Source of the DNA: Bacteroidota bacterium | Lineage (GTDB): Bacteria > Bacteroidota > Bacteroidia > Flavobacteriales > Weeksellaceae | DNA: 64,000 bases | Assembly (NCBI GenBank): GCA_023458535.1 | Contig: JAEWYW010000013.1 | Coordinates: forward strand, 6,499-70,498 | Reading direction: 5' to 3' | Shown: in pieces, positions 46,692 through 55,038 of the stretch | Layout: each line of letters starts with the position of its first letter | Numbering within the stretch: position 1 is the stretch's first letter | The notes under the pieces: generated by a model | Seen by the model: only the letters and a program-made list of their open reading frames with translations | Told to the model about the DNA's origin: nothing | Databases searched by the model: none | Program-made: the position numbers and the translations under genes

Positions 46692-46898
46692 GTTTTCTGT
46701 TTTTGTTAGTTTACTTTCCGTTTCTTAAACAATCAACAACTTCTTTAGATGGGAGAAGCGTTTGGATGCTAAACGTAACGGGCAAAGTTGCTGTGGGCTT
46801 CTTGCTTTTAGCAGTGGGCTTTCCAGCGTTGGTTAAAAAATAAAATTTTAAAAATTTTTGTAAAGCTATTTGCCAAAAGCCAATAGCAATACGCCAGA
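46692..46898 (-). other. rpsB leader with short repeats
   Basis: The gap between rpsI and rpsB is long for a ribosomal operon. It has an imperfect direct repeat (46791-46800 and 46811-46820, both containing GTGGGCT) and a 6-bp inverted repeat (46865-46870 with 46882-46887) around a TTTTGGC-type element. It may be an S2 autoregulatory leader or dispersed repeat sequence; neither is proven. Confidence 0.4.
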
Positions 46899-47285
46899 TT
46901 AACGTTTTGAGAATTGGAATCTCTTTCTCGCTTTTTTCTGACCTGGTTTCTTTCTTTCTACCATTCTTGCATCTCTTGTAAGTAAACCAGCAGGCTTAAG
47001 AACTAATCTGAACTCAGCGTTGATTTCGCAAAGAGCTCTTGAAATTCCTAATCTGATAGCCTCAGCTTGTCCTGTAATACCACCACCGAATACGTTAACG
47101 GTAACGTCGTACTGACCAGCAGTTTCTGTTAAGATGAAAGGTTGGTTAGCTTTGTAAACTAAAACGTCTGTACCGAAATAAGTTTTAACGTCTTTACCAT
47201 TGATGGTAATGTTTCCACTACCTGGCTTTACGTAAACTCTAGCTACAGAAGTTTTTCTTCTTCCGATTTTATGAACTGTAGACAT
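46899..47285 (-). CDS. rpsI: 30S ribosomal protein S9
   Basis: A 128-residue protein: [19 protein letters not shown] at the start, then [21 protein letters not shown] and the basic C-terminal tail ending [12 protein letters not shown], which reaches the P-site tRNA. It starts 5 bp after rplM in the usual rplM-rpsI order. Confidence 0.98.
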   Translation of the reverse strand: MSTVHKIGRRKTSVARVYVKPGSGNITINGKDVKTYFGTDVLVYKANQPFILTETAGQYDVTVNVFGGGITGQAEAIRLGISRALCEINAEFRLVLKPAGLLTRDARMVERKKPGQKKARKRFQFSKR

Positions 47286-47290
47286 ATTGC

Positions 47291-47746
47291 TTATTTAAAT
47301 TCGTTAATATTAATAGTTTTAGGTTGTTGAGCTTCATGCTTGTGCTCAGTTCCTTCATATAAATAAAGGTTTTTAAGCAATGCAGAACCCAATCTGTTCT
47401 TAGGCAACATACCTTTTACAGATTTTTCTAAAATTCTTAATTCATTCTTCTTTTTAAGCTCATCAGCAGTTAATGACTTCTGTCCACCAGGATAACCTGT
47501 ATGCCAGATGTACGTTTTGTCATTCCACTTGTTTCCTGAAAGAGTAACTTTCCCAGCATTTAAAACGATTACGTTATCACCACAATCTACGTGAGGTGTA
47601 AAGTTCGTTTTGTGCTTACCTCTCAAAATCTTTGCAACCGCAGAAGCAAGTCTTCCCAACGGCTGTCCTTCAGCGTCTACCACAACCCATTCTTTATTAG
47701 CGGTAGCTTTGTTAGCTGAAACGGTTTTGTAACTTAATGTATTCAC
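47291..47746 (-). CDS. rplM: 50S ribosomal protein L13
   Basis: A 151-residue protein with the family segments [27 protein letters not shown] and [21 protein letters not shown]. The start codon is GTG at 47746: there is no ATG at the right place and an in-frame stop lies just upstream. It heads the rplM-rpsI-rpsB operon and has a TACCTTTG element at 47792-47799. Confidence 0.96.
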   Translation of the reverse strand: MNTLSYKTVSANKATANKEWVVVDAEGQPLGRLASAVAKILRGKHKTNFTPHVDCGDNVIVLNAGKVTLSGNKWNDKTYIWHTGYPGGQKSLTADELKKKNELRILEKSVKGMLPKNRLGSALLKNLYLYEGTEHKHEAQQPKTININEFK

Positions 47747-47791
47747 AATTTAAAGTTAAAGATTAAACATAATTTTCCCAATAAGGGTGTG

Positions 47792-47799
47792 CAAAGGTA
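47792..47799 (-). promoter_or_regulatory. -7 promoter element of the rplM operon
   Basis: On the minus strand TACCTTTG fits TAnnTTTG and lies 45 bp before the GTG start of rplM. No CAAA (-33) is seen at 17-21 bp. Confidence 0.5.
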
Positions 47800-47978
47800 G
47801 GATTTTTTTTTGTAATACTAAAATCTTATTTATTTTATTGGTATTATTTGTATAAAGATCAGAGCCTCAAAGTTATTCTTGGCACAAACATTGCAAAAAC
47901 AAAGATTATAGAGTGGAACACACTTTTTATACCTACACAAATTTATTATATATATAACCTTTCACTTAATTTTATTGA

Positions 47979-48012
47979 AAAAAAGGATGTCGCATTTTTC
48001 GGCATCCTTTTT
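47979..48012. terminator. Terminator-like hairpin in the rplM / T9SS gap
   Basis: A 13-bp stem with one wobble pair and A and T runs on both sides. It probably ends minus-strand transcription from the T9SS gene, about 215 bp after the stop, but could also end a plus-strand transcript. Confidence 0.6.
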
Positions 48013-48156
48013 TATTATTCAGTTCGCATGGTTGATTTTAACAAACATAAAATCAACTAATTATGTAACAATCAAAATCTAAGGAAATTTGCACTAATTT
48101 TCAAGTTGCAACCTGTTTACGAATATTTATAGCGATTTCAATGATTGTAATCTTAC

Positions 48157-48199
48157 AACAATAAACCTCAACACGCGCTTGTGATGAGGTCCATTGTTA
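48157..48199. other. Long-loop hairpin downstream of the T9SS gene
   Basis: Two arms of 6 and 7 bp on each side (AACAAT..AACCTCA pairing with TGAGGT..ATTGTT) enclose a loop of about 14 nt. There is no T run, so it is probably not a terminator. Confidence 0.35.
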
Positions 48200-48227
48200 T
48201 TTGCAAAATTCTTATGATTAGGTAACC

Positions 48228-51200
48228 TTAATCTCTATTTTTCACCAATATCCATCCAGTATATTTAACTGGTGTTTTTTCGGCATTAGATTCTGTCCAA
48301 TGTACTTCATACCAATAAGTACCCGTAACAATCTTTTTATCAAAGTGTTTACCGTCCCATTTGAAGTTATTGAATTTTTCCCCTGTAAAAACTTTGTTTC
48401 CGTATCTGTCATACACATTAAAGACCAAATTGTCTTTGTAGGATAGTGAGCTATAATCAACATAATCATTCACATTATCGCCGTTAGGTGTAATTGCATT
48501 TACTAGATTAGGGACAGTTACGCTTACTTGTACAGGCAAACAATCAAGAGCATCTTTAACATAGAATACATGCTGACCTCTTGAAAGTCCATTAAATACA
48601 TTTGAATCTTGCCATGTTGATACTCCATCTACAGAATATTTATATGGAGGAACACCGCCAGTAACCATAACTGTAGCCTTGTCATTAGTGATGTCTACAC
48701 CAGTAATAACTGGATCAGCAGATTTTGAAACAGTAACTTTCTGCTTTGTGATACAACCGTTAAATTTTAAATTTACCCAGTATTCACCAATACCAACACC
48801 AGAAATAGATTGTGTAGTAGCTCCTGTACTCCATTCATAACTTTCATATCCTGGACCAGCGTCAAGAGTTGTTCTGCTATCAATACAAATAAACTTATCT
48901 GTTAAAAGAGGTGATCTTTTCGGAGGTATTACATTTAAGGCAATTTTTGCAATTGCGTAACAATTATTAGCGTCATAAACCCTTACATAAACGTTTGTTG
49001 TATGAGAAATATAGTTAGCAGGATCTGTGATTACATTAGCGTCGGCTTCTGCGTCTGCTAGTGTTGCATAATATTTTTTAGTAGCATTAAGATTGGTCGA
49101 AACCGTGGCAATCGTTAGGTTGAATTTAGCCCTCATCTCATCATCAGCAATGAAACATGCGCTTAAACTAGCCGCCTGTACCACAGGAACAGGATAAAAT
49201 GCTAAAGTAATCTTGGCAGTCGCCAGACATCCTTCTACAGTTTGAATTTTCACAAAAACCTCCGCTGGGGCAGTAGACAAATATGCATCTGGATTAGTAA
49301 TTAAATTAATACCTGCATTGAGATCTGCCATCGTTCTGTAAAAACTCTTGATTGGGTTAGGATACTGAGTAACCTGTGCTTCATTAAGGTTGAATACACC
49401 TTTGCCATTATACTGACAAGCATTAATTGTAACATTAGTTCCTTGGAATGGGAATATATTAAAGTTCGCCGTTACTTCCTCACAGTCCGTAAATTCTGGC
49501 ACATTTCCGCAGAATTTATATACAATTTTATCCGGACCTAAATAACCAGGATTGGGTGTATATGTTATAATTCCTGTTGTTGGGTCTATCGTTGCTGTAC
49601 CATGTTGTGGTGGTGTGATGATAGTGACCGTGTTTGGGACAGGCGTTTGAGTAGAAGTAGTAAAGGTTGGAGTAATTTTTAATGTACAATTAACATCATA
49701 ATTTTTAGTTGTAACCGTCAAACATCTAAAAACCTTATACACAGGTGTTGTAACAGGTGTACAAGAACCCATTGTCACTTTACATGTGTAATTCCCTGGA
49801 GTTGTGGGAGTATAAGTGTGGGTCGTGGCTCCTGGTATTGCTGTTCCATTTAACGACCACTGATAAGTGTCGTATCCGTCGTTTACTTCTAGAATAATAC
49901 CAGGTATACAGTCTCCTGTCTGTTTGGAAATTACAGGTATAGAAGAAAAACCAGCAAAATACCCTCCATATCCAGCAGAACTATAACCTCCATTAACTCC
50001 AGCGGTAACTGCTTTATTAGATTCAACAACTATATTGCCTGTAATACCAGGAATGGAATAAGTTACCCATTGATTATTTCCTGTTAAAGGAAAAGGACCT
50101 TGTGCCGCTGGTGGTACAGTACCATTTACCATGACGGTTGCACCAGTTTCCGTTAAAATATTTAATTTAAAAAGAAAACTTGAAGTAGGTGTACCACTTG
50201 TAGATGCGGTCAGAGGCATTTCACTCACATTCCCGATTTCGTCAATTTTCCTCGGTAAAAAACAATTTAAAGGGGGAATATAATTAAAGCCTCCAGTAGC
50301 ATTATCTGAACCTCTACTTATTAGTTGGTAAACATAGATATTATGCGAACTACTGATAAACATATTTGCATGGTCTGTTGCTTGTGCAATATAATTTGAA
50401 TCTTGAACGTGATACCATTGCCCTTCGTTAAGTGTTGTAAGAGGAGTTGTTGAACCGTTAACAAATATTTGCGTATTATCTTCGGTAGCTACCACTATTG
50501 CTCCTTCAGGATTAGTACTAGGATTTGTAGATAAAGTCTTTACCATCGCAAACGTATTTCCCAATCTATTCACTGGCACTGCTTGATCAAGAATCAGATC
50601 TGATCCACCACTAAATCCTGCACCAAAGTTTCCGTTCGAATTACCGTTAGTGAGCGTTATAGGCTTTGTTGATTCTATTTTTGCTCCAATGAAGCCTGAA
50701 CGGTTTGCAGGAGTTGTACTAGTTCCGCTTAATAGGAAGGATTGACCTTTGTTCAATATAACTGTTTGTGAGTTTCCACCTCCAGTTGGAGTTCCACCAG
50801 TAAACACCAGTCCAGGTGTATTCCAAGAAAATGTTACTGACGTATTATCCTCCGTTGCCATCACGCCAGCTGTGAAATTTGTGGAAGTGTTTATATTTTG
50901 AGGCGTGGCAGTTACATAAAATTTATTGCCAATACCTGCTTTCCCCTTACTAGTGAAAATTTCACCATGGACGCTTTGGTAGATTCTTAATGTTGCGAAA
51001 AAGGGTTTTGTACCTTGAAGATACAATCCCTTGCTAATCACTTTAAAGCCGTCAGTAGCCGTGCTAGCAGAAATAATATCTTTATCAACAAAGAAAACTT
51101 TTGGACCACCCTTACTAATTGTAACAGATCCCAGTTGGACATTATTATTAAAAATTTTGACCTCAAAGGGAGTTACGGAATCCGTTGATAGATAAAGTGC

Positions 51201-51320
51201 GTGAAAATAACCTGGCTGATTGGTATAGTATGGTGCTATCCAATGTTCTGTATCTTTCTGTGCAAACGAAAACTGCATTGTAAATAAAAACAATACAAAA
51301 CTGAGTAGAAATTTTTTCAT
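48228..51320 (-). CDS. Giant T9SS type B surface protein, IgGFc-binding-like (1030 aa)
   Basis: A secreted protein with signal MKKFLLSFVLFLFTMQFSFAQ. About residues 21-450 form an IgGFc-binding-like region (repeated ATEDNT and SSKAIT-like stretches). Then come an Ig-like segment (YDTYQWSLNGTAIPG), a cadherin-like segment (HGTATIDPTTGIITYTP), and two tandem repeats of about 90 residues beginning with a cysteine (INACQYNGKGVFNLNEA and SACFIADDEMRAKFNL). It ends with an SWSTG-type domain and a type B T9SS sorting domain (NAITPNGDNVNDYVDY to VKNRD). It would be exported and fixed on the cell surface. It lies between tsf and rplM. A paralog is at 57540. Confidence 0.88.
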   Translation of the reverse strand: MKKFLLSFVLFLFTMQFSFAQKDTEHWIAPYYTNQPGYFHALYLSTDSVTPFEVKIFNNNVQLGSVTISKGGPKVFFVDKDIISASTATDGFKVISKGLYLQGTKPFFATLRIYQSVHGEIFTSKGKAGIGNKFYVTATPQNINTSTNFTAGVMATEDNTSVTFSWNTPGLVFTGGTPTGGGNSQTVILNKGQSFLLSGTSTTPANRSGFIGAKIESTKPITLTNGNSNGNFGAGFSGGSDLILDQAVPVNRLGNTFAMVKTLSTNPSTNPEGAIVVATEDNTQIFVNGSTTPLTTLNEGQWYHVQDSNYIAQATDHANMFISSSHNIYVYQLISRGSDNATGGFNYIPPLNCFLPRKIDEIGNVSEMPLTASTSGTPTSSFLFKLNILTETGATVMVNGTVPPAAQGPFPLTGNNQWVTYSIPGITGNIVVESNKAVTAGVNGGYSSAGYGGYFAGFSSIPVISKQTGDCIPGIILEVNDGYDTYQWSLNGTAIPGATTHTYTPTTPGNYTCKVTMGSCTPVTTPVYKVFRCLTVTTKNYDVNCTLKITPTFTTSTQTPVPNTVTIITPPQHGTATIDPTTGIITYTPNPGYLGPDKIVYKFCGNVPEFTDCEEVTANFNIFPFQGTNVTINACQYNGKGVFNLNEAQVTQYPNPIKSFYRTMADLNAGINLITNPDAYLSTAPAEVFVKIQTVEGCLATAKITLAFYPVPVVQAASLSACFIADDEMRAKFNLTIATVSTNLNATKKYYATLADAEADANVITDPANYISHTTNVYVRVYDANNCYAIAKIALNVIPPKRSPLLTDKFICIDSRTTLDAGPGYESYEWSTGATTQSISGVGIGEYWVNLKFNGCITKQKVTVSKSADPVITGVDITNDKATVMVTGGVPPYKYSVDGVSTWQDSNVFNGLSRGQHVFYVKDALDCLPVQVSVTVPNLVNAITPNGDNVNDYVDYSSLSYKDNLVFNVYDRYGNKVFTGEKFNNFKWDGKHFDKKIVTGTYWYEVHWTESNAEKTPVKYTGWILVKNRD

Positions 51321-51341
51321 AATACGGAATTGAGTTAGTTA

Positions 51342-51349
51342 CAAAATTA
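51342..51349 (-). promoter_or_regulatory. Putative -7 element of the 48228 T9SS gene
   Basis: TAATTTTG on the minus strand fits TAnnTTTG and is 21 bp before the ATG. No matching -33 is seen. Confidence 0.4.
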
Positions 51350-51537
51350 GAATTTTTTTCTGAATATTGTTATGCATTTAAGAATAAACTTAATATTTTA
51401 CAAGTGGTTACTGATTATGTTGCAAATTGGGTAATCATTAAGCAGTTATTTCCCAAATCTAAAAATTCACTCATAAAACACATATTTATATCTTGAATAA
51501 TAAAATGTTATGCAATCATTAGAATTTTAGCTATAAT

Positions 51538-51572
51538 AAAAAATCCCGATGCATAAACACCGGGATTTTTTA
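51538..51572 (-). terminator. Terminator after tsf
   Basis: An 11-bp perfect stem (51538-51548 with 51561-51571), 12-nt loop and T run on the minus strand, 19 bp after the tsf stop. It separates tsf from the large T9SS gene. Confidence 0.85.
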
Positions 51573-51590
51573 TTGTTATTTGAATTGATC

Positions 51591-52415
51591 TTACGATAAA
51601 CTTGCTCTTACAAAACCAACTACTTTTAAGTCTCCATCTACAGATTTTACGTAATCTGCAACAGACATTGCTCCATCTTTAATGAATGCTTGGTGTACCA
51701 AAGTATTGTCTTTGTAGAATCTCTGCATTTTTCCTTTAAGAATGTTCTCGATGATGTTTTCTGGCTTTCCTTCTTTTACCAAAAGTTCTTTTTCGATTTC
51801 TAATTCTTTATCGATCGTTTCCTGAGAAACTTGAGTTTCGTCTAATGCAATCGGGTTCATTGCAGCAATCTGCATTGCTACAGCGTGTGCAACCTCAGCA
51901 GCACCATCAACTCTTGCAGAAAGAGATGCTATTGCAGCGATCTTATTACCTGCGTGGATGTAAGCTCCCAAGAATGGTCCTTCGATTCTTTCGAAAGCTC
52001 CGATTTCAATTTTCTCACCAATAACACCCGTTTGCTCCACTAATTTATCAGCAACACTAATACCGTGGAAATCTGAAGCTAAGAATTCTTCTTTAGAAGC
52101 ATAATTCATCGCCTGCTCAGCCAATTCATAAGCCAATTCCACGAAAGCTTCGTTTTTAGCAACAAAGTCAGTCTCACAATTCAAAGAGATGATGATACCC
52201 AAAGTGTTATCCTCATTTACTCTTGCGATTACTGCACCTTCAGTAGATTCTCTATCCGCTCTGTTAGCAGCAACTTTCTGTCCTTTTTTTCTAAGGATAT
52301 CGATTGCTTTTTCGAAATCTCCTTCTGCTTCTACTAACGCTTTTTTGCAGTCCATCATACCTGCACCCGTTGTGTTTCTTAGTTTTGCTACATCTGCAGC
52401 AGCTGGTGTATACAT
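51591..52415 (-). CDS. tsf: Elongation factor Ts
   Basis: A 274-residue nucleotide-exchange factor for EF-Tu. The N-terminal UBA-like part is VAKLRNTTGAGMMDCKKALVEAEGDFEKAIDILRKKG, and the core has SLNCETDFVAKNEAF. It is complete. It has its own promoter (52469-52476) and terminator, whereas in many Bacteroidota it follows rpsB directly. Confidence 0.98.
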   Translation of the reverse strand: MYTPAAADVAKLRNTTGAGMMDCKKALVEAEGDFEKAIDILRKKGQKVAANRADRESTEGAVIARVNEDNTLGIIISLNCETDFVAKNEAFVELAYELAEQAMNYASKEEFLASDFHGISVADKLVEQTGVIGEKIEIGAFERIEGPFLGAYIHAGNKIAAIASLSARVDGAAEVAHAVAMQIAAMNPIALDETQVSQETIDKELEIEKELLVKEGKPENIIENILKGKMQRFYKDNTLVHQAFIKDGAMSVADYVKSVDGDLKVVGFVRASLS

Positions 52416-52468
52416 AGTATTATTTTTTTATTTTAGTATTCTTAATAATGCTCTTTTTTTGAGCCATG

Positions 52469-52476
52469 CAAAGATA
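52469..52476 (-). promoter_or_regulatory. -7 promoter element of tsf
   Basis: On the minus strand TATCTTTG fits TAnnTTTG, followed by C (TATCTTTGC). The ATG is 53 bp downstream. A -33 CAAA is not seen at the right distance. Confidence 0.5.
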
Positions 52477-52530
52477 ATAATTTTCATATAAACTAAAAGA
52501 TAAGTTTTTACGTTCTATTATAATATTTAA

Positions 52531-52538
52531 TAAATTTG
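52531..52538 (+). promoter_or_regulatory. Putative -7 element of copy 4
   Basis: TAAATTTG fits TAnnTTTG and is 11 bp before the ATG at 52550, opposite to the tsf promoter. Confidence 0.35.
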
Positions 52539-52549
52539 AAGAAAAACAC

Positions 52550-53263
52550 ATGAAAAAGATATTCATATTGGTTTTACTCAGCATATTTTCGCTTGGTTTT
52601 TCGCAAAAGAAGAAAACGAAAGCTAAAGCAAAAACGGTAGTAGAAAAGGAAACAGTAATCATCTACACCGAAGAACAAGCTGAGACTACCAAAGAGCCTA
52701 GAATTATTGCAGGATTTATTAAGCAAAATCCTACTCACCCAAAAGTAAATCAATTCAAAAGAAAATTAGTAGAATTAATAATGGCTGATAACTCTGTGGA
52801 AGCCAAACCCAATATAACCCCGATTAATCAAGATAAAATTGCCACCATTGTAAAAAACAACGAGCTCAACAGCAAAGTTTCCAAAGAAGAAATTAAAAAA
52901 GATATTGCCATGGCTGCAAAGGCTGATGCTATAAAATCTACTGCTGCCAAAACCTCTAGCGGTACCGCGAAAAGAACCGAGCCTAGTGAACAAAGTAAGA
53001 AAACAGCAGCAATGCTTACGCACCTCTTCAGTACAGACCCTAACAATTCTGAGGCGTATATCAACATTAAAAATAAGTCGAAATGCAATCTTATTGTAAA
53101 ATTCAGCGGTAAGAAGTACTACAATCTGGATGTTCCAGCGAACGGACAGAATTTTATTCTTATTGATAAAGGAGATTATGTACTCACAACCATGGTTTGC
53201 GACGCGAAATATTCTTCCATTAAAAAAATTTCAAGAGACATTGAAATCACCCTTGCTAACTAA
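52550..53263 (+). CDS. Secreted two-cysteine family protein (DUF6759-like), copy 4
   Basis: A 237-residue exported protein. The signal MKKIFILVLLSIFSLGFSQ is followed by a lysine-rich stretch, block A (AGFIKQNPTHPKVNQFKRKL), a helical middle, block B (EQSKKTAAMLTHLFSTDPN) and block C with Cys179 (NKSKCNLIVK) and Cys217 (TMVCDAKY). The family members at 43150, 44692 and 45402 share these blocks. It lies apart from the other three, divergent from tsf and ending 0 bp from the PadR-cassette membrane gene. Function unknown. Confidence 0.73.
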   Translation: MKKIFILVLLSIFSLGFSQKKKTKAKAKTVVEKETVIIYTEEQAETTKEPRIIAGFIKQNPTHPKVNQFKRKLVELIMADNSVEAKPNITPINQDKIATIVKNNELNSKVSKEEIKKDIAMAAKADAIKSTAAKTSSGTAKRTEPSEQSKKTAAMLTHLFSTDPNNSEAYINIKNKSKCNLIVKFSGKKYYNLDVPANGQNFILIDKGDYVLTTMVCDAKYSSIKKISRDIEITLAN

Positions 53264-53989
53264 CTATTGAAGTTTTTCTAGAAAAGGTTGTATTTGTACA
53301 AGAGTTTTTTTCAATCTTTTGTAATACTGAAAGCTTGATTGAATTAAAAATGATAAAAATAAAATCAGCGAATTAAAATACAGCACTGTAAAAATGCTTT
53401 TTGTACTCCAATGTCCTTTAAGCATATCAGAAAATTCTTGGTGGAACATATCCCAATTAGCGGACTGGAAGATTACACTTACTAAACCACTACTTGAAAC
53501 TGCAAGAAATCCCCAATTGGTTCCAATAAGAACAGGATTTTGTTGAAATTTTTTAAACAGCTTTCTGTGTTTTTTATTCATAAAGAGGGCCACAACGACA
53601 AATAAAACATACAAAATACCATAGCCAATCTGAAAATATCTTACCTGTTCGGAAGAGATGTTTACAAAAATAATATCCAAGAAAATTGTCGTTAGCAATA
53701 CTGCAGGCAAAATCTTTACGACATCTTGTTTCCATCGTTTATGCGTAACGGTTTTCATTATTTGAGAAATATCATCAAAACTATAGCGTACATCGTAGGT
53801 CATCTTCAAATCCTGCAACCATGAACTTTTTGTTGCCATCCAGGCTTCTTCAAAAGTAAGTTGATGCTCATCTTGCAAAGAAGTAATTTGTGACACCATA
53901 TGATCGAAGACTTCCGCAGCGATATCGAGAGAAAGTTTTTTATCCAAAAGATATTGTATGACGATTTGTTCTTGTTCGTGATTCAACAT
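53264..53989 (-). CDS. Membrane protein with DUF1700/HAAS-like N-terminus, PadR cassette
   Basis: A 241-residue protein. The N-terminal helical domain (residues 1-80: QIVIQYLLDKKLSLDIAAEVFDH, then FEEAWMATKSSWLQDLKM) is followed by four or more hydrophobic helices. The N-terminal domain aligns with that of its neighbour at 54000 (shared pattern YLxxKKLS, EVxxH, QI, LxFExA, W, DLxM). Such domains accompany PadR regulators in many bacteria as HAAS/DUF1700 proteins. It is the third gene of the cassette, 10 bp after the second. Confidence 0.78.
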   Translation of the reverse strand: MLNHEQEQIVIQYLLDKKLSLDIAAEVFDHMVSQITSLQDEHQLTFEEAWMATKSSWLQDLKMTYDVRYSFDDISQIMKTVTHKRWKQDVVKILPAVLLTTIFLDIIFVNISSEQVRYFQIGYGILYVLFVVVALFMNKKHRKLFKKFQQNPVLIGTNWGFLAVSSSGLVSVIFQSANWDMFHQEFSDMLKGHWSTKSIFTVLYFNSLILFLSFLIQSSFQYYKRLKKTLVQIQPFLEKLQ

Positions 53990-53999
53990 ATTTTTCTAT

Positions 54000-54623
54000 T
54001 TACACTAAAATTTTATTTTTTTTAATCTTAAAATACAGCAATTGAAGCTGAAGACCACATCCTAAAAACACAGCAAAATCCCTAATTGTATTTTTAATAT
54101 CGAGTTGATTTGAACTCATCAGGTCAATGATACCAAAACCTAAAATAGCTACTACACAATTGATGAAAAATAAGCGGATTAAGAGTGGATGAAAAGAAAT
54201 CTGCAGCATTTGAAATATCGTTATTTTCCTGAATGCAATAGCCCCTACATAGAAAACTAGTACCGTAAGAAATACAGCTATAAGAAGATAGGAGAAGTAA
54301 TCGGGAAATATTACCGTAAAACCAGACACGATAACGGCAAATACGAATGCATTTCTAAAAATCAATTTGAATTGATCTTGAATTAACCTCTTCTCGAGTT
54401 TTGTAACTTTTGTAAAAGTGAATAAATCTGCTTTTACCATCTGCAAATCTTTTTGCCAGGCAAGTCTTGTATTGAGAAAAGCGGATTCAAAATCTAAATT
54501 TTTCTCCAGCATTTCAGCATCTATTTGAGCGATAAAATGACTTTCAACTTCTTTTAATAATGGTTGAGAGAGTTTTTTAGTCTCGAGATAAGCTTCAATT
54601 CTTCTTATTTGTTCTGCCGTCAT
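54000..54623 (-). CDS. Membrane protein with DUF1700/HAAS-like N-terminus, PadR cassette
   Basis: A 207-residue protein with the same N-terminal helical pattern as 53264 (YLETKKLSQPLLKEVESHF, then FESAFLNTRLAWQKDLQM) followed by four hydrophobic helices. It starts 3 bp after the PadR gene. The PadR-plus-membrane-partner arrangement is usual for HAAS/DUF1700 systems, in which the membrane protein may sense a signal. The actual role is not known. Confidence 0.78.
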   Translation of the reverse strand: MTAEQIRRIEAYLETKKLSQPLLKEVESHFIAQIDAEMLEKNLDFESAFLNTRLAWQKDLQMVKADLFTFTKVTKLEKRLIQDQFKLIFRNAFVFAVIVSGFTVIFPDYFSYLLIAVFLTVLVFYVGAIAFRKITIFQMLQISFHPLLIRLFFINCVVAILGFGIIDLMSSNQLDIKNTIRDFAVFLGCGLQLQLLYFKIKKNKILV

Positions 54624-54626
54624 ATT

Positions 54627-54953
54627 TTACATATTAAAAATTGAGTTCAAATTAAAAATATAGCTTTTCATTTCAGTTTCATATTGAGATTGCTGCTTCT
54701 TGCCTTTGTCGGTAAGAAAGTAGTATTTCCGGTCTCGTCCGTTTACATTCTGCAGTTCGGAAGTAATAAGGCCATCATCCTCTAGTTTGTGCAAAAGTGG
54801 GTAAAGAGCACCTTCAGTCATTTCCAACTCACCTTTTGTAAGTTCTTTGGCGCGCTGCGTCATTTGGTAGCCATACATTTTCACTTCCTTGGCCAATAAT
54901 TTCAAAATAATGTTTTGAAGGGTTCCTTTGTATAATTTATTGTTTTTAGACAT
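54627..54953 (-). CDS. PadR family transcriptional regulator
   Basis: A 108-residue winged-helix protein: NIILKLLAKEVKMYGYQMTQRAKELT (helix region) and TEGALYPLLHKLEDDGLITSELQ (recognition helix), then NGRDRKYYFLTDKG (the wing). It heads the three-gene minus-strand cassette and probably controls it through the repeats at 54957-55002. The effector is not known. Confidence 0.93.
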   Translation of the reverse strand: MSKNNKLYKGTLQNIILKLLAKEVKMYGYQMTQRAKELTKGELEMTEGALYPLLHKLEDDGLITSELQNVNGRDRKYYFLTDKGKKQQSQYETEMKSYIFNLNSIFNM

Positions 54954-54956
54954 ACC

Positions 54957-55002
54957 TAATTTTCTTACGCATCACAAATGTATATATAATTTTCTTATGT
55001 AT
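54957..55002 (-). promoter_or_regulatory. Promoter and paired direct repeats upstream of the PadR gene
   Basis: The 16-bp sequence TAATTTTCTTACGCAT (54957-54972) is repeated, with two changes, as TAATTTTCTTATGTAT (54987-55002), exactly 30 bp apart. Between them on the minus strand is TACATTTG (54975-54982), a -7 element. Two copies around the promoter and three helical turns apart suggest operators for PadR autoregulation. Confidence 0.55.
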
Positions 55003-55038
55003 TAACATGTCGAAGAATATTTTGATAATTTTGCAACA

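Larger units (their letters stand above)
47800..48227. other. Gap of about 430 bp with two hairpins
   Basis: No gene is convincing in this stretch: the one longer frame (47848-48060, plus) has no homology signal and runs through a hairpin. The two structures are listed separately: a terminator-like hairpin at 47979-48012 and another at 48157-48199. Both are downstream of the large T9SS gene when read on the minus strand. Confidence 0.5.

Noticed and set aside
47848..48060. Open frame of 70 residues on the plus strand
   Set aside because: It runs through a terminator-like hairpin, has low-complexity hydrophobic and basic content and no recognisable family, so it is not called as a gene.
55026..55033. 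TAATTTTG as a promoter of ruvC
   Set aside because: It is only 5 bp before the ATG, which would make the transcript leaderless or start inside the gene. It could still be real, but the evidence is too thin.
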